A DNA stretch of 35,685 nt from Thermoproteota archaeon (GCA_029887795.1 JARXPE010000012.1:1-35685); one strand, 5' to 3'; positions 16,471-24,900 are shown, counted from the first letter of the stretch. A program made the numbers and translations. Notes: generated by a model not told the origin, from the letters alone.

Positions 16471-17739
16471 CTATCTCCTTTTTTCTTCAAGTTCAAACCT
16501 TTGGGTAAGAAGAGTGTTCGGAGGGACATCTCTGTTGACCACGGCATGTGGCGCTATCCAGCTGTCAGGTCCAACTTTAACGCCAGGATAGAGGCTGACA
16601 TTGATGCCAGTTTTTACCCTGTCCCCAATGAAAGCTCCAAGTTTTCTCTTGCCGCTGTCCACCCTCTCACTTTTCACTGTGATTTTTATGGGAAGATCGT
16701 CAAACCTCAGATTGGCAGTAATTGTTCCTGCTCCTATGTTGCAGTCTGATCCAATTACGCTATCTCCTATGTAGGAGAGATGCCCCACATGCGTCCCCTC
16801 CATAATTATGCTACCTTTGATCTCGCAGGCATTTCCAACCCTTACATTTGGGCAAAGGTAAGTGTAAGGTCGCAAGTAGCAATTAGGACCGACTTTGCAG
16901 CCCCGGGAGATCCACACTGGACCTTCGATGTATGTCCCTGAAAGAATCTGCGCATTCTGTTCTACAATGGCGTTACCGTGTATACGAACGCCATCCTCGA
17001 TATATCCTTCCAGCCTGCTTTCCTTCACAAGGGCATCCATTAGGATCCTGTTGGCATCTAGTATATCCCAAGGGCGCCCAACATCCACCCATCTCTCAGT
17101 GCTTGTGGACACTACCATGAACTTCTTTCCTTCCTTAATTGCAATGTTTATGGCGGCAGTGAGTTCCAATTCTCCGCGCTCTGATGTTGGGGTCTTTTCG
17201 AGATACCTGAAAATCTCTCGGTCGAGGACGTAGATACCACCATTGATGATACCTGGACCGCCCTCCCTAGGCTTCTCATTAATCCTCAAAAGAGTATTGC
17301 CTTTTACCTCCAAATAACCGAAGTCTTTAGTGTTAATCATGTGGACGCCCAAAACAGCATTCGACATAGCGTCTAGGCTCGAGATTATCTCCCTAGGTAT
17401 CGAAGGGTGGAAGGCAAGGTCTCCGTAAACCAGCAAGAATGGCTCGTCTCCAACTAATGGGCTGCATGTGAGGAGCGCGTCCCCCGTTCCCATCAATTTT
17501 GGCTGATCTACATAAGTTATCTTCAAAGAAAATCTAGCCCCGTCTCCGATGTGAGACCTGATGAGGTCTCTCATGTGGTGTACTACAAGGAGCACCTCCT
17601 CTATCCCTGCGTCCCTTATTGAACGGAGTGAATGTTCCAATATCGTAGATCCAGATATTGGTATCAGATGTTTTGGGCGTGTTAGTGTGAATGTATCAAG
17701 CCTGGTGCCTTTTCCTGCTGCAAGCACTACCGCTTTCGT
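16471..17739 (-). CDS. glmU: Bifunctional sugar-1-phosphate nucleotidylyltransferase/acetyltransferase (GlmU-like), probable ACG start
   Basis: The protein would acetylate glucosamine-1-phosphate and join it to UTP, making UDP-GlcNAc. The N-terminal nucleotidyltransferase domain has the signature LAAGKGTRL, the PKHLIPI substrate loop and GDLAFHPS; the C-terminal half is a left-handed beta-helix (IEGPVWISRGCKVGPNCYLRP, IGAGTITANLRFDD). The only canonical start is GTG 17727, but it begins at the fifth residue of the usual MKAVVLAAG opening. The codons just upstream read T-K-A-V-V in frame, with ACG where Met is expected and GGAGGG 6 nt before that ACG. I therefore place the start at ACG 17739 (422 aa); GTG 17727 (418 aa) is the alternative. 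Confidence 0.85.
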   Translation of the reverse strand, partial: TKAVVLAAGKGTRLDTFTLTRPKHLIPISGSTILEHSLRSIRDAGIEEVLLVVHHMRDLIRSHIGDGARFSLKITYVDQPKLMGTGDALLTCSPLVGDEPFLLVYGDLAFHPSIPREIISSLDAMSNAVLGVHMINTKDFGYLEVKGNTLLRINEKPREGGPGIINGGIYVLDREIFRYLEKTPTSERGELELTAAINIAIKEGKKFMVVSTSTERWVDVGRPWDILDANRILMDALVKESRLEGYIEDGVRIHGNAIVEQNAQILSGTYIEGPVWISRGCKVGPNCYLRPYTYLCPNVRVGNACEIKGSIIMEGTHVGHLSYIGDSVIGSDCNIGAGTITANLRFDDLPIKITVKSERVDSGKRKLGAFIGDRVKTGINVSLYPGVKVGPDSWIAPHAVVNRDVPPNTLLTQRFELEEKRR

Positions 17740-19073
17740 TTTAGACCCTCCATTGTCTCATTTAGAAGATGTGTGATGGATTTAATTAACTCCTTAGTCT
17801 TTCCCATGTCTTTTGATTCTGCGGTTATTCTAATAATAGGTTCGGTTCCAGAGGGTCTTATCAAAACCCACTCAAACTCATGCAACGATACCCTGAGACC
17901 ATCTATTTCTGAAAGCTCTGCCCTAGGATAAATCTTTGGTATGGATTCTTTTAGTTGCCTCATCACAAGTCGCTTGAGTTCGTTTGGACATCTCACCTTT
18001 GCCCTTTCGAGGAAGAAGATAGGCAGTCCTGAGCGGAGATTAGAGGGCTTAATATCCCAATACTCCAGGAGGTTCAGCATTAGGATTGATGATAACACGC
18101 CATCTGGGCAAGGCAAATGCGGAGTTATCCAAGCTCCACAGGTCTCCCCACCAAATACCGCACCGCTTTTGAGCATCTCCTCGACTATATATGGGTCACC
18201 AACCTTTGATCTGTGAATAGTGCCGCCCTCGGATTTCACTAGGAATTCCACGACGGAGGAGGAATCGACATTGACCACAACAGGTCCACCATATTGTTTT
18301 GTGAAGAATCTTGCCATTTGTCCCAGTGCGATATCTTGAGATATGAAAACGCCATTCTCGTCTAAAATCGCAAAACGGTCCCCGTCTCCATCATATGCAA
18401 AACCTATGTCCAAGGAGTTCTTTCTGATCAAATCCGCCAAGGAGTTAAGCCACTCTGGGTCAGGTTCTGGACCTCTCCCTGGGAATTTCCCGTCTGGTGC
18501 CATGTTGATGGGATATACCTCGTGTCCACAGAGTCGGAATACCAAAGGAGCGGTGATGCATGTTGCACCATTGCCAGGGTCGATACCGACTCGCCACTTC
18601 TTCTTTGTTTTTGATATTGAGCAAAGGAACTCTAAATATTCGTGTAATCCTTCTTGATCCGTCCTAGAACCTAATGCATCCCATGTCGCGTATCGGTTTG
18701 GAATTCCTGAGAGGAGACCTTCGTAGAAGGATGATGTTACCGGAGCGCCGCGGCTGTTAAAGATCTTGATCCCATTGTACTCGGGAGGGTTGTGGCTGGC
18801 AGTGATCGCCACACCGCCTGAGAAGAGTTTAGAGTAATAGGCCACGGCAGGTGTTGGAGATAGTCCCAAGAATATTGAGTCTGATCCGCCTGCATTTAGT
18901 CCGTCCATTAATAAGTTTGCGAAGAGGGGGGAGGATAGACGGACATCGTGACCCACTACATATTCTCCTCGACTCTGAGCGGAGATTGATAATCCCACTC
19001 TAAAGCAGAGATCGGGAGAGATCTCTTTAATGGCTAGACCACGTATGCCTGAACTGCTAACTAGCTGATGCAT
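17727..19073 (-). CDS. glmM: Phosphoglucosamine mutase/phosphomannomutase (GlmM-like)
   Basis: The 448-aa alpha-D-phosphohexomutase interconverts hexose 6- and 1-phosphates and probably supplies glucosamine-1-phosphate to the GlmU-like enzyme encoded next. The N-terminal SSSGIRG, the catalytic phosphoserine loop ITASHNPPEYNG (Ser near residue 93), the metal-binding DGDGDR, the sugar-binding GGETCGAW and the phosphate-binding RPSGTEPIIRI are all intact. The ATG at 19073 is preferred over the TTG one codon upstream. Phosphomannomutase activity cannot be excluded. It overlaps the GlmU-like gene at its 3' end. Confidence 0.92.
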   Translation of the reverse strand: MHQLVSSSGIRGLAIKEISPDLCFRVGLSISAQSRGEYVVGHDVRLSSPLFANLLMDGLNAGGSDSIFLGLSPTPAVAYYSKLFSGGVAITASHNPPEYNGIKIFNSRGAPVTSSFYEGLLSGIPNRYATWDALGSRTDQEGLHEYLEFLCSISKTKKKWRVGIDPGNGATCITAPLVFRLCGHEVYPINMAPDGKFPGRGPEPDPEWLNSLADLIRKNSLDIGFAYDGDGDRFAILDENGVFISQDIALGQMARFFTKQYGGPVVVNVDSSSVVEFLVKSEGGTIHRSKVGDPYIVEEMLKSGAVFGGETCGAWITPHLPCPDGVLSSILMLNLLEYWDIKPSNLRSGLPIFFLERAKVRCPNELKRLVMRQLKESIPKIYPRAELSEIDGLRVSLHEFEWVLIRPSGTEPIIRITAESKDMGKTKELIKSITHLLNETMEGLKRKR

Positions 19074-19187
19074 CAAAACCCCACAATAATGATGTAGGAG
19101 TAAGTTGATAAAAACACTTTCATTGAGTTGTGGCAGATTCGGTAACGGGAGGAGCGGAAGCAGAAGTGGGAGCGGGTGTGGGCGATT

Positions 19188-19769
19188 CTATCGACACGAG
19201 TCGCTCTTCCTTACCTCTATCTTTCTTAAGGGATAGACAGATTTGGCAGCGTTATATATTTCAGATGCGATTTTGCCAAGAACCAGTTGTTGGGCGAGTT
19301 CATCATAGAGGAGTTGCCCATCCTTCTTCCTCACGGTCTCTTCCATGATCCTCCTAATGGCATGCTTCTGTGAACTCTTTGTCCTGACCGTGGATATGGC
19401 CAAGATTCCAATCCTCATTCGGTACCCATCTTTCGATGTTATTGGGTAGATCCCATCTATGCGTGAGCTCCCCCGCCTGACCAGACTTCTTAGATAATCC
19501 CGAGCAAGGTCATGTCCCTTGAATATGGTGTATGCTTTGTCCCCCTCTACCTTAACGATTCTAAAGTAGAGCTTTATATGTAGTTGAGAAAAGTCTTCTG
19601 TGATGTTATAGAGCGTCGTCTCGAGAACCCTGCCAATCAGTTTTTGGGGGTCGTCTGCTAGGGTTTTTCCTAGTTCGACGTTGCCAAAGGCGGCAGGGGC
19701 TATTACCACATACCACTTCTTTTGACGCCATTTATCCTTCAGTTTTGCCGGTGCCTTCTGTTCAGACAT
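19188..19769 (-). CDS. rps3ae: Small ribosomal subunit protein eS1 (S3Ae), C-terminal tail frameshifted
   Basis: The 193-aa protein is the archaeal/eukaryotic eS1 of the 30S platform, near the mRNA exit. It has KLKDKWRQKKWYVVIAPAAFG, ETTLYNITEDFSQLHIKLYF, KGHDLARDYLRSLVRRGSSRID, and YPLRKIEVRKS at the C-terminal end of the conserved domain. The ATG at 19769 has GGTGA 5 nt upstream. The frame stops soon after VRKS. A -1 shifted frame continues to 19120 as a Pro/Ala/Thr/Ser-rich tail of about 28 codons, the kind of disordered tail seen in other eS1 proteins. A one-base deletion or sequencing error near 19200-19206 is likely. The conserved fold is complete either way. Confidence 0.95.
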   Translation of the reverse strand: MSEQKAPAKLKDKWRQKKWYVVIAPAAFGNVELGKTLADDPQKLIGRVLETTLYNITEDFSQLHIKLYFRIVKVEGDKAYTIFKGHDLARDYLRSLVRRGSSRIDGIYPITSKDGYRMRIGILAISTVRTKSSQKHAIRRIMEETVRKKDGQLLYDELAQQLVLGKIASEIYNAAKSVYPLRKIEVRKSDSCR

Positions 19770-19833
19770 CCATTTCACCGCGATAACAAATGTGAAAAGT
19801 AAAACAACAATATAAGCTTTTAATTGCCTGGCA

Positions 19834-20097
19834 TCATTCGGAGGTGCTGTTTAGTCCAAGTTCATGGATGGTTGTCTCCGCTGCCTGGAGGCATATGAGG
19901 ATGTCATCCACAGTTCTGAGGAATGATGCGATATCATCCTTGGATGAGACCTTTATCAGTAGTGAGTCCTTCTCTAAGTTAAGTTCTATGGTGGTGGCGC
20001 TGGGGACATTGATGTTGTCCGGCTGTAGTGAATTCTTAATGGCTTCTGCTACCGAAGAAGAAGAATAGCTCCTTCTAATTAAGATCTCAGTGAGCAT
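19834..20097 (-). CDS. Pcc1-family paralogue (Pcc2-like KEOPS subunit)
   Basis: This 87-aa protein has the small alpha/beta CTAG/Pcc1 pattern: an N-terminal strand, a helix ending SLQPDN, the hairpin ATTIELNLEKDSLLIKVSSKD, and a C-terminal helix LRTVDDILICLQAAE. It lacks the exact LNSYLRWI helix of true Pcc1. A Pcc1 paralogue (Pcc2) has been described as a fifth archaeal KEOPS subunit, comparable to eukaryotic Gon7, and this gene fits that role. The ATG at 20097 has GGTGA 5 nt upstream and overlaps the end of the RecJ-like gene by 11 nt. The uS15-RecJ-Pcc1-like-eS1 order is common in archaea. Confidence 0.78.
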   Translation of the reverse strand: MLTEILIRRSYSSSSVAEAIKNSLQPDNINVPSATTIELNLEKDSLLIKVSSKDDIASFLRTVDDILICLQAAETTIHELGLNSTSE

Positions 20098-21544
20098 GTC
20101 CCTCACCTATATTCTTTGAAATCAATTCGTTCAAATATTGGAGAAAAGCCTCTTCTTGCCCAATAGGTATTTGACCTCCAGCCGCGATATTGTGCCCCCC
20201 ACCAGTGCCGCCAAACTTCTCGGCTGCCTCTTTTATCAATGTGCCGAGGTTCACTCCTTTTTTTACCAAATTTTGAGAGGCCCTCGCAGAGACTTTTATG
20301 CAGTCTTCAGACATAGCAAAACCGATTATTGGTTTTTCTAGCGAAAATGGCTTTGTGGAATACGTTATTGAAATTATTGTTCCTATCATTCTATCGTCTA
20401 CAACCGTGCCGCCGTTTATTGCCTGAACGTAAGGCAGTATCTTGATGGAATCGTTATTGGTTTGAATCCAGTTCAGGTATCTAGAAATTGTCTTTCGGTA
20501 TTCCTGAAGTGTCTGCTTAAGTTCTTCGAGCGCTTGACCTCTGTCACCCATACATATGGATATGCCAAGACCATACTTACCCAACCTCCCGCATGCGTTT
20601 ATTGAGGATGCAAATTCACGAGCATCACGAAGCGGGGAGTCGGGCGCTTCGTTGGGAAATATGTAGAGCGTTCCTACCACGCTTTCAGCCTCTTTGCTGG
20701 ACAGACCTTGAGAGATCAAGTACTTTATAATACCATTTAGAAGGGTTCTAAGTTCATTGTTGGAGAGATCTGCTTGGGAGCGCCAGCCGCCATCAGCTTT
20801 CACGGGGTCAATGCCTAGACTCTTTATGAACTTGAGGCAGGCGCCTTCGTCGCCGCTAAGTCCTGGCAGGTATGGTTCTATGGTGTTGGCAAGACAATGT
20901 ACCAATGGTCTGGATTCAAAGCCATAAAGTTTCAAGCCCAGCTTTGTCTTCAGCAGACCTTTAGATTCAGCTTCTGCAGCAATCGCCTTATTTAAACCCA
21001 CAAGTGAGGCACGTTCTCCCCGGTCTTGAAGATCTCCCAATGCTCCAGCGATTGCGAGCTGGGAGATGTAAGGGTTGGTACTAGACATCCTTTTAGCAAC
21101 TAGGTAAGCGGTCCCAGAGGCTGATATGTCGTTTGATCCGTTATACCCAAACATGTGAGGGTTTATTTCAAATTCCATCTCAGGGGGTTCCGGTTGATGG
21201 TGGTCAATAATGAATATTTCTTTATTTTTATTTTTGTCGTTTTCTTTGTTCCTGAGTTTTTCCAAGAGCGTCTTCTGCCCGCTACCCATGTCAACAAAAA
21301 CTACGAAGTCAGAGGACGATTTGGCGACCTCTTCTATGGTGCCTACGTCCAGTTGTTTCACAATCCGCAGACAAGGATTCGCTCCAGAGTCTAAAAGAGC
21401 ATGGAGCAGAATGCTCCCTGCAGCTATGCCATCCGCATCTAGATGTGAGACTATCAGGATCTCTTCCTCTTTTGGGATGGAAAGGAGTTCATTCGCGATC
21501 GATTCTGCCCTCTTCAGTAAAAGTGACTCCCCTTCTTGAGCCAA
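20087..21544 (-). CDS. Archaeal RecJ-like DHH exonuclease (GAN family)
   Basis: The 485-aa DHH/DHHA1 protein resembles archaeal RecJ homologues, including the GINS-associated nuclease linked to the CMG replicative helicase. Catalytic motifs are intact: SHLDADGIAAGS (motif I, near residue 36), VFVDMGS, IIDHHQPE (the DHH motif, near residue 128), GALGDLQDRGE, and the C-terminal GGTGGGHNIAAGG. A short Lys/Asn-rich insert (about residues 100-108) precedes the DHH strand. It probably degrades single-stranded DNA or RNA 5' to 3'. The TTG start has AGGTG 7 nt upstream and begins 11 nt after the uS15 stop. Confidence 0.92.
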   Translation of the reverse strand: MAQEGESLLLKRAESIANELLSIPKEEEILIVSHLDADGIAAGSILLHALLDSGANPCLRIVKQLDVGTIEEVAKSSSDFVVFVDMGSGQKTLLEKLRNKENDKNKNKEIFIIDHHQPEPPEMEFEINPHMFGYNGSNDISASGTAYLVAKRMSSTNPYISQLAIAGALGDLQDRGERASLVGLNKAIAAEAESKGLLKTKLGLKLYGFESRPLVHCLANTIEPYLPGLSGDEGACLKFIKSLGIDPVKADGGWRSQADLSNNELRTLLNGIIKYLISQGLSSKEAESVVGTLYIFPNEAPDSPLRDAREFASSINACGRLGKYGLGISICMGDRGQALEELKQTLQEYRKTISRYLNWIQTNNDSIKILPYVQAINGGTVVDDRMIGTIISITYSTKPFSLEKPIIGFAMSEDCIKVSARASQNLVKKGVNLGTLIKEAAEKFGGTGGGHNIAAGGQIPIGQEEAFLQYLNELISKNIGEGHAH

Positions 21545-21555
21545 AAAAATTACAC

Positions 21556-22005
21556 CTATCTGGCAAGTATTGATGCCTTTTCTGGCGAATACTTCCAGTC
21601 ACGCGGGAGTTTTCCTACCGAGGTATAATATTTTGCGAGGCGGTTTATCTTTGACTCTAAGAGCTGAAGACCCCTTTTTGAGCTCATGTCTTTCGGGTGC
21701 TCCTCCAAGTGTCTTCGGATCTTAGAGGCATGTTTAATCAAGTTGAATAAGTCCTCAGGAATTTCAGGAGCCAAATTCTTCTCCGATAGAGTTTCACATA
21801 TTTTCTTCCCAGTTATTTGCTTAGCGAGTGGTATTCCGTACTGATCTCTGAGGATGAGTCCAATCTGAGAGGGTGGAACGCCTTTTTTAGCAAATTCAAT
21901 TATGAGGGACTCTACCTCATCAGAGGTAGCCTTCACCCACTTGGGTGCTCCACTCTCCACAGGTCTCATTGAATGTGATTTGCCTTTAATCTTACTCTTT
22001 CTCAA
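21556..22005 (-). CDS. rps15: Small ribosomal subunit protein uS15
   Basis: The 149-aa protein is the archaeal form of uS15, a primary 16S rRNA binder. The archaeal N-terminal extension is present ([28 protein letters not shown]), followed by the helical core ([52 protein letters not shown]) and DWKYSPE. The longest frame uses GTG 22014, but that codon lies inside the likely ribosome-binding site. The TTG at 22005 has GGTGG 5 nt upstream, matching the spacing of neighbouring genes. It opens the uS15-RecJ-Pcc1-like-eS1 unit. Confidence 0.96.
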   Translation of the reverse strand: MRKSKIKGKSHSMRPVESGAPKWVKATSDEVESLIIEFAKKGVPPSQIGLILRDQYGIPLAKQITGKKICETLSEKNLAPEIPEDLFNLIKHASKIRRHLEEHPKDMSSKRGLQLLESKINRLAKYYTSVGKLPRDWKYSPEKASILAR

Positions 22006-22045
22006 AGAGCCCACCTGAGCAAACGATAGAAAAAGGAGCTATTAT

Positions 22046-22618
22046 TTAAGGTTTAGCCATACTTTTTGAGGAGAACCATGATCCAAAGGCTCTAAAGGCA
22101 GCGCCCCTGTGGGAGAAACGATCTTTTTGTTCGGGCAGCATCTCTGCAAAAGTGAGTTCTTCACCGTACGGCACAAATATGGGATCGAACCCAAATCCAG
22201 CATGTCCGCGCATGTATAGGGAGATTTGACCTTTTGACTGCCCTAGGAATGTATGAAGACCCGCCGATGGGGAACAGAAAGCGACGACACATTTGAAGAT
22301 TGCATGTCGGTCCTCTATTCCGGAGAGGAGTTTAAGTATGCCCTCACACCCGATGGTCTTGTGAACATATGATGAGAACGGTCCAGGGAAGCCTTTTAAT
22401 GCTCTAATAAACAAACCCGAGTCCTCAACCAAGACAGGAGATTTCAACTTTTTTGCTGCCATATAAGCTGCATATTCTGCGATCCTTAGGAGAGAGCTGG
22501 ATTGGACCTCAATCTTCTTTTTGGGGAGCATCTCCAGTCGAACGCCAAACGGAGATAGGATCCTGTTGGCTTCCTCAACTTTGTGTTCATTACCAGTTAT
22601 AAATAAAATCGAGGTCAC
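22046..22618 (-). CDS. rdgB: Non-canonical purine NTP pyrophosphatase (RdgB/HAM1)
   Basis: This 190-aa ITPase-family enzyme hydrolyses dITP, ITP and XTP to monophosphates, keeping damaged purines out of DNA and RNA. Typical segments are the N-terminal FITGNEHKVEEANRIL, the metal/substrate motif VLVEDSGLFIRALKGFPGPFSSYV, GHAGFGFDPIFVP and the closing SHRGAAFRAF. I choose GTG 22618 (MTSILFITGN): GGAG lies 8 nt upstream and the start is 4 nt after the Bud32 stop. The longer GTG at 22633 has no binding site and adds five unsupported residues. It is the last gene of the eS24-eS31-kae1-bud32 operon. Confidence 0.94.
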   Translation of the reverse strand: MTSILFITGNEHKVEEANRILSPFGVRLEMLPKKKIEVQSSSLLRIAEYAAYMAAKKLKSPVLVEDSGLFIRALKGFPGPFSSYVHKTIGCEGILKLLSGIEDRHAIFKCVVAFCSPSAGLHTFLGQSKGQISLYMRGHAGFGFDPIFVPYGEELTFAEMLPEQKDRFSHRGAAFRAFGSWFSSKSMAKP

Positions 22619-22622
22619 AGAC

Positions 22623-23264
22623 TTATCTCCCACCTTCGACGTAGCGCCCTCTTCGCCTTATCTCATTAACCCTCCTTAAGACCTCCTTTGTCTCTTCCCC
22701 CATTATCTCCTCATATCCTGATATGAAACCTTCGTATGCCCATTTTGAGACTTCGTGGTGTGAGCTCTCTAGAGCTCTGCGCATAAGATGGATGTCTACA
22801 CCTCTGGCTTCTAAATCGAAAGTGTGTTCACCAAGTCCAAAATCGATCAAGAAGAGCAAATGATCTTTTAAAATCATGTTGGAAGTAGTAAGGTCACCGT
22901 GAACTATCCCACCTTTATGGAGCTTTCCTACGAGATTACCAATGAGGCTAAAAATCTCAGTTAGGGACTCTCGCCCCATACTTGGGATGACTTTCTTGAG
23001 GGGCGATCCGGATATAAAGCTCATGATAATCTCAGTATTTTTTAGATCAAGAGAATAGACTATTGGCGTTGGTATACCAAGCCTCCTAGCTTCAGATAAT
23101 AGCTTTGCCTCCAAACTAGTCCTTGTTGTGCGTATGTACAAATCAAGGTCTGGGTTGCGATAGAGCTTTTTTATTCTTCGCTTAAGTACAGAATCTCTGC
23201 CCATCCAAATCAGGCGGTAAAGCTCAGCCTCTGCACCCTTCTTTATTAACGTCATTTTCTCCAT
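22623..23264 (-). CDS. bud32: KEOPS kinase/ATPase Bud32
   Basis: The 213-aa free-standing atypical small kinase activates Kae1 in threonylcarbamoyladenosine tRNA modification. It has a basic ATP-binding lobe (KKGAEAELYRL, then SVLKRRIKKLYRNPDLD), the IIMSFISGSPLK hinge region, the catalytic loop VHGDLTTSNM (Asp near 124), and DFG at 141-143 (LIDFGLGEHT). In several archaea it is fused to Kae1; here it is separate. The ATG at 23264 overlaps the kae1 stop by 13 nt. The ATG three codons in (23255) forms an exact ATGA overlap and is an equally good start. Confidence 0.96.
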   Translation of the reverse strand: MEKMTLIKKGAEAELYRLIWMGRDSVLKRRIKKLYRNPDLDLYIRTTRTSLEAKLLSEARRLGIPTPIVYSLDLKNTEIIMSFISGSPLKKVIPSMGRESLTEIFSLIGNLVGKLHKGGIVHGDLTTSNMILKDHLLFLIDFGLGEHTFDLEARGVDIHLMRRALESSHHEVSKWAYEGFISGYEEIMGEETKEVLRRVNEIRRRGRYVEGGR

Positions 23265-24241
23265 GGTACCTCAACCTCATCGAGGCGCCATCTCTGCCTT
23301 ATGTAGCTGGAGTCCACAGGCACACTGATGCCCTCTTTAAGAGCAAGGTATCCTGTCCAAGCGATCATGGCTCCATTGTCTCCCGCGAGATCTGGTGGCA
23401 CAACATGAAATCTTGCAGAGTGCTCCTCGCATACTGCCTTCAAAATTCGTTGTAGTTTTGGACTTCTGGCGACGCCCCCAGTGAGCAACAGCGATGGCTT
23501 CTCCGTATGGGCCAAGGCTCTCTCCACAACCTCCGCCAGCATCCCGTAGGCAACCTCTAAGAGACTCATACTCAGGTCGCGTGGATCACTCTCCGGAATT
23601 TTTCTGGTAGCCATAGTTAATAGACCTGAATAAGATACGTCCTGTCCTTTGACGACATAAGGGAGTGGGATAAAGTTTTTACCATTTTCTGCGAGAGCTT
23701 CGAGCTTCGGGACACCAGGATGGCTAAGTCCCAATGAACGGGCAAAAGCGTCTAGACAATTGCCCAGTGCAATATCTAGGGTCTCGCCGAAGACTCTGTA
23801 TCGCCCATCAGAATAAGCAGAGACTATCGTGTTCCCTCCGGAGACGTATGCTACTAATGGATCCTCCTCCTTTGTAGCAAATCTGCCAATCTCTATGTGG
23901 GCAACACAGTGATTAACCGGAATTAACGGTTTTTTAATCATTAAAGCGATAGCCCTGGCAACGGTAGCGCCAGTCCTCAAGCACGGACCAAGTCCAGGAC
24001 CAAGAGAGATAGCTACGGCGGCTAAGTTCTCCAATCCCAGACCAGCTTCATTAAGAGACTGCTTGACTGTTGTTGATGCTTTAGAGGCGTGATGCTGGCT
24101 TGCCTCACGAGGGTGGATCCCCCCGGAAGTTGGGACGTACTCTGACTTCAGGTTTGAGAGTATTTCACCATCAGACGAGACTATACCGCACCCAAAAGTG
24201 TGAGCCGTAGATTCTATTCCCATCACATAAAGCTTGCTCAT
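23252..24241 (-). CDS. kae1: KEOPS catalytic subunit Kae1 (tRNA threonylcarbamoyltransferase)
   Basis: The 329-aa ASKHA-fold enzyme transfers the threonylcarbamoyl group to A37 of ANN-decoding tRNAs. It begins with GIESTAHTFGCGIV and carries the metal-binding pair H111 and H115 in NHCVAHIEIG, the nucleotide segment YVSGGNTIV, GETLDIALGNCLDAFARSLG and LLTGGVARSPKL. Length matches free-standing Kae1. It starts 11 nt after the eS31 stop and overlaps Bud32, so stoichiometric production with ribosomal proteins and the kinase is likely. Confidence 0.98.
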   Translation of the reverse strand: MSKLYVMGIESTAHTFGCGIVSSDGEILSNLKSEYVPTSGGIHPREASQHHASKASTTVKQSLNEAGLGLENLAAVAISLGPGLGPCLRTGATVARAIALMIKKPLIPVNHCVAHIEIGRFATKEEDPLVAYVSGGNTIVSAYSDGRYRVFGETLDIALGNCLDAFARSLGLSHPGVPKLEALAENGKNFIPLPYVVKGQDVSYSGLLTMATRKIPESDPRDLSMSLLEVAYGMLAEVVERALAHTEKPSLLLTGGVARSPKLQRILKAVCEEHSARFHVVPPDLAGDNGAMIAWTGYLALKEGISVPVDSSYIRQRWRLDEVEVPWRK

Positions 24242-24252
24242 TTTCTATGCCT

Positions 24253-24417
24253 TTATTGGCGTATGAATTCTGTGTAACCGCAATAGCCACAGGCCCATCT
24301 GGGACTAGGCTTCATGTGCTTTGCCATGAATCTGCCACACCTGGAACATGTTCTGTTTTTTGGGGCTATTTTGTTTTGTTCATAGCTATATTCGTAAAGG
24401 TCGGATGGTTTTGTCAT
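24253..24417 (-). CDS. rps27ae: Small ribosomal subunit protein eS31 (S27Ae)
   Basis: This 54-aa zinc protein was found by translating the short gap between eS24 and Kae1. It starts MTKPSDLYEYSYEQN and has the four-cysteine zinc site CSRC (24-27) and CGYC (43-46), followed by the family ending GYTEFIRQ. It lacks the ubiquitin fusion of eukaryotes, as expected in archaea. GGTGA lies 5 nt before the ATG at 24417. It is encoded 10 nt after the eS24 stop and 11 nt before kae1, the standard archaeal order. Confidence 0.97.
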   Translation of the reverse strand: MTKPSDLYEYSYEQNKIAPKNRTCSRCGRFMAKHMKPSPRWACGYCGYTEFIRQ

Positions 24418-24427
24418 TTAGATCACC

Positions 24428-24883
24428 CTACTTTTTCTCGCCAGTTTTTAAGGACGCCTGAGAGGATAGTGCCTGCGCACGCTCCTCCCTAGAAAGGTTT
24501 CTGAGTTGGACATGTTTTGGCTCCAATTTTTTAGCGCGCTCGGGATCTTTGTAGACATGTACCCTACATACGGAGACGTTAGTTCCAAAAGAGGATAGGC
24601 AACTCCTAACATAAACACAATCAAGCGGAACCTTCAGCGAGGCCGCGACCGATTTCCTCAAAAGATCTCTCTTAGGCGTTGATTTTGAGGCTACTTCTAT
24701 CTTAACTTCTCTCCTCTCGAGAAGAGGATTGAACTTGTCTTCTATGATTGATATTTGGTACTCTTCCGAGGACATCGTTTGCACATCCATTTCGTGGTAG
24801 AAAAAAGCGTTCTCCTTTTTTAGCTTATCTGTCGACCGCCCCTTCTCTGGATTTTCAAAGCGACTATTTCGAGATGAATCCAT
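24428..24883 (-). CDS. rps24e: Small ribosomal subunit protein eS24
   Basis: The conserved part (from about residue 40) is clear eS24: ISIIEDKFNPLLERREVKIEV, a basic helix (PKRDLLRKSVAASLK), and FGTNVSVCRVHVYKDPERAKKLEP. From the ATG at 24883 the protein is 151 aa, with a 36-40 residue hydrophilic N-terminal extension unlike most family members. A TATA-like element at 24901-24910 would place the transcript start right at this ATG (leaderless). The alternatives, ATG 24790 and ATG 24775, give a normal-length protein but weak binding sites. It is the first gene of the eS24-eS31-kae1-bud32-rdgB operon, divergent from gdhA. Confidence 0.92.
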   Translation of the reverse strand: MDSSRNSRFENPEKGRSTDKLKKENAFFYHEMDVQTMSSEEYQISIIEDKFNPLLERREVKIEVASKSTPKRDLLRKSVAASLKVPLDCVYVRSCLSSFGTNVSVCRVHVYKDPERAKKLEPKHVQLRNLSREERAQALSSQASLKTGEKK

Positions 24884-24900
24884 TATTAATTGTTAACAAG

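Noticed and set aside
19180-19230. A second BHB intron explaining the eS1 frameshift.
   Set aside because: The only stems (CGAC/GTCG and TCTATC/GATAGA) do not give 3-nt bulges flanking a 4-bp helix, and removal would delete conserved residues.
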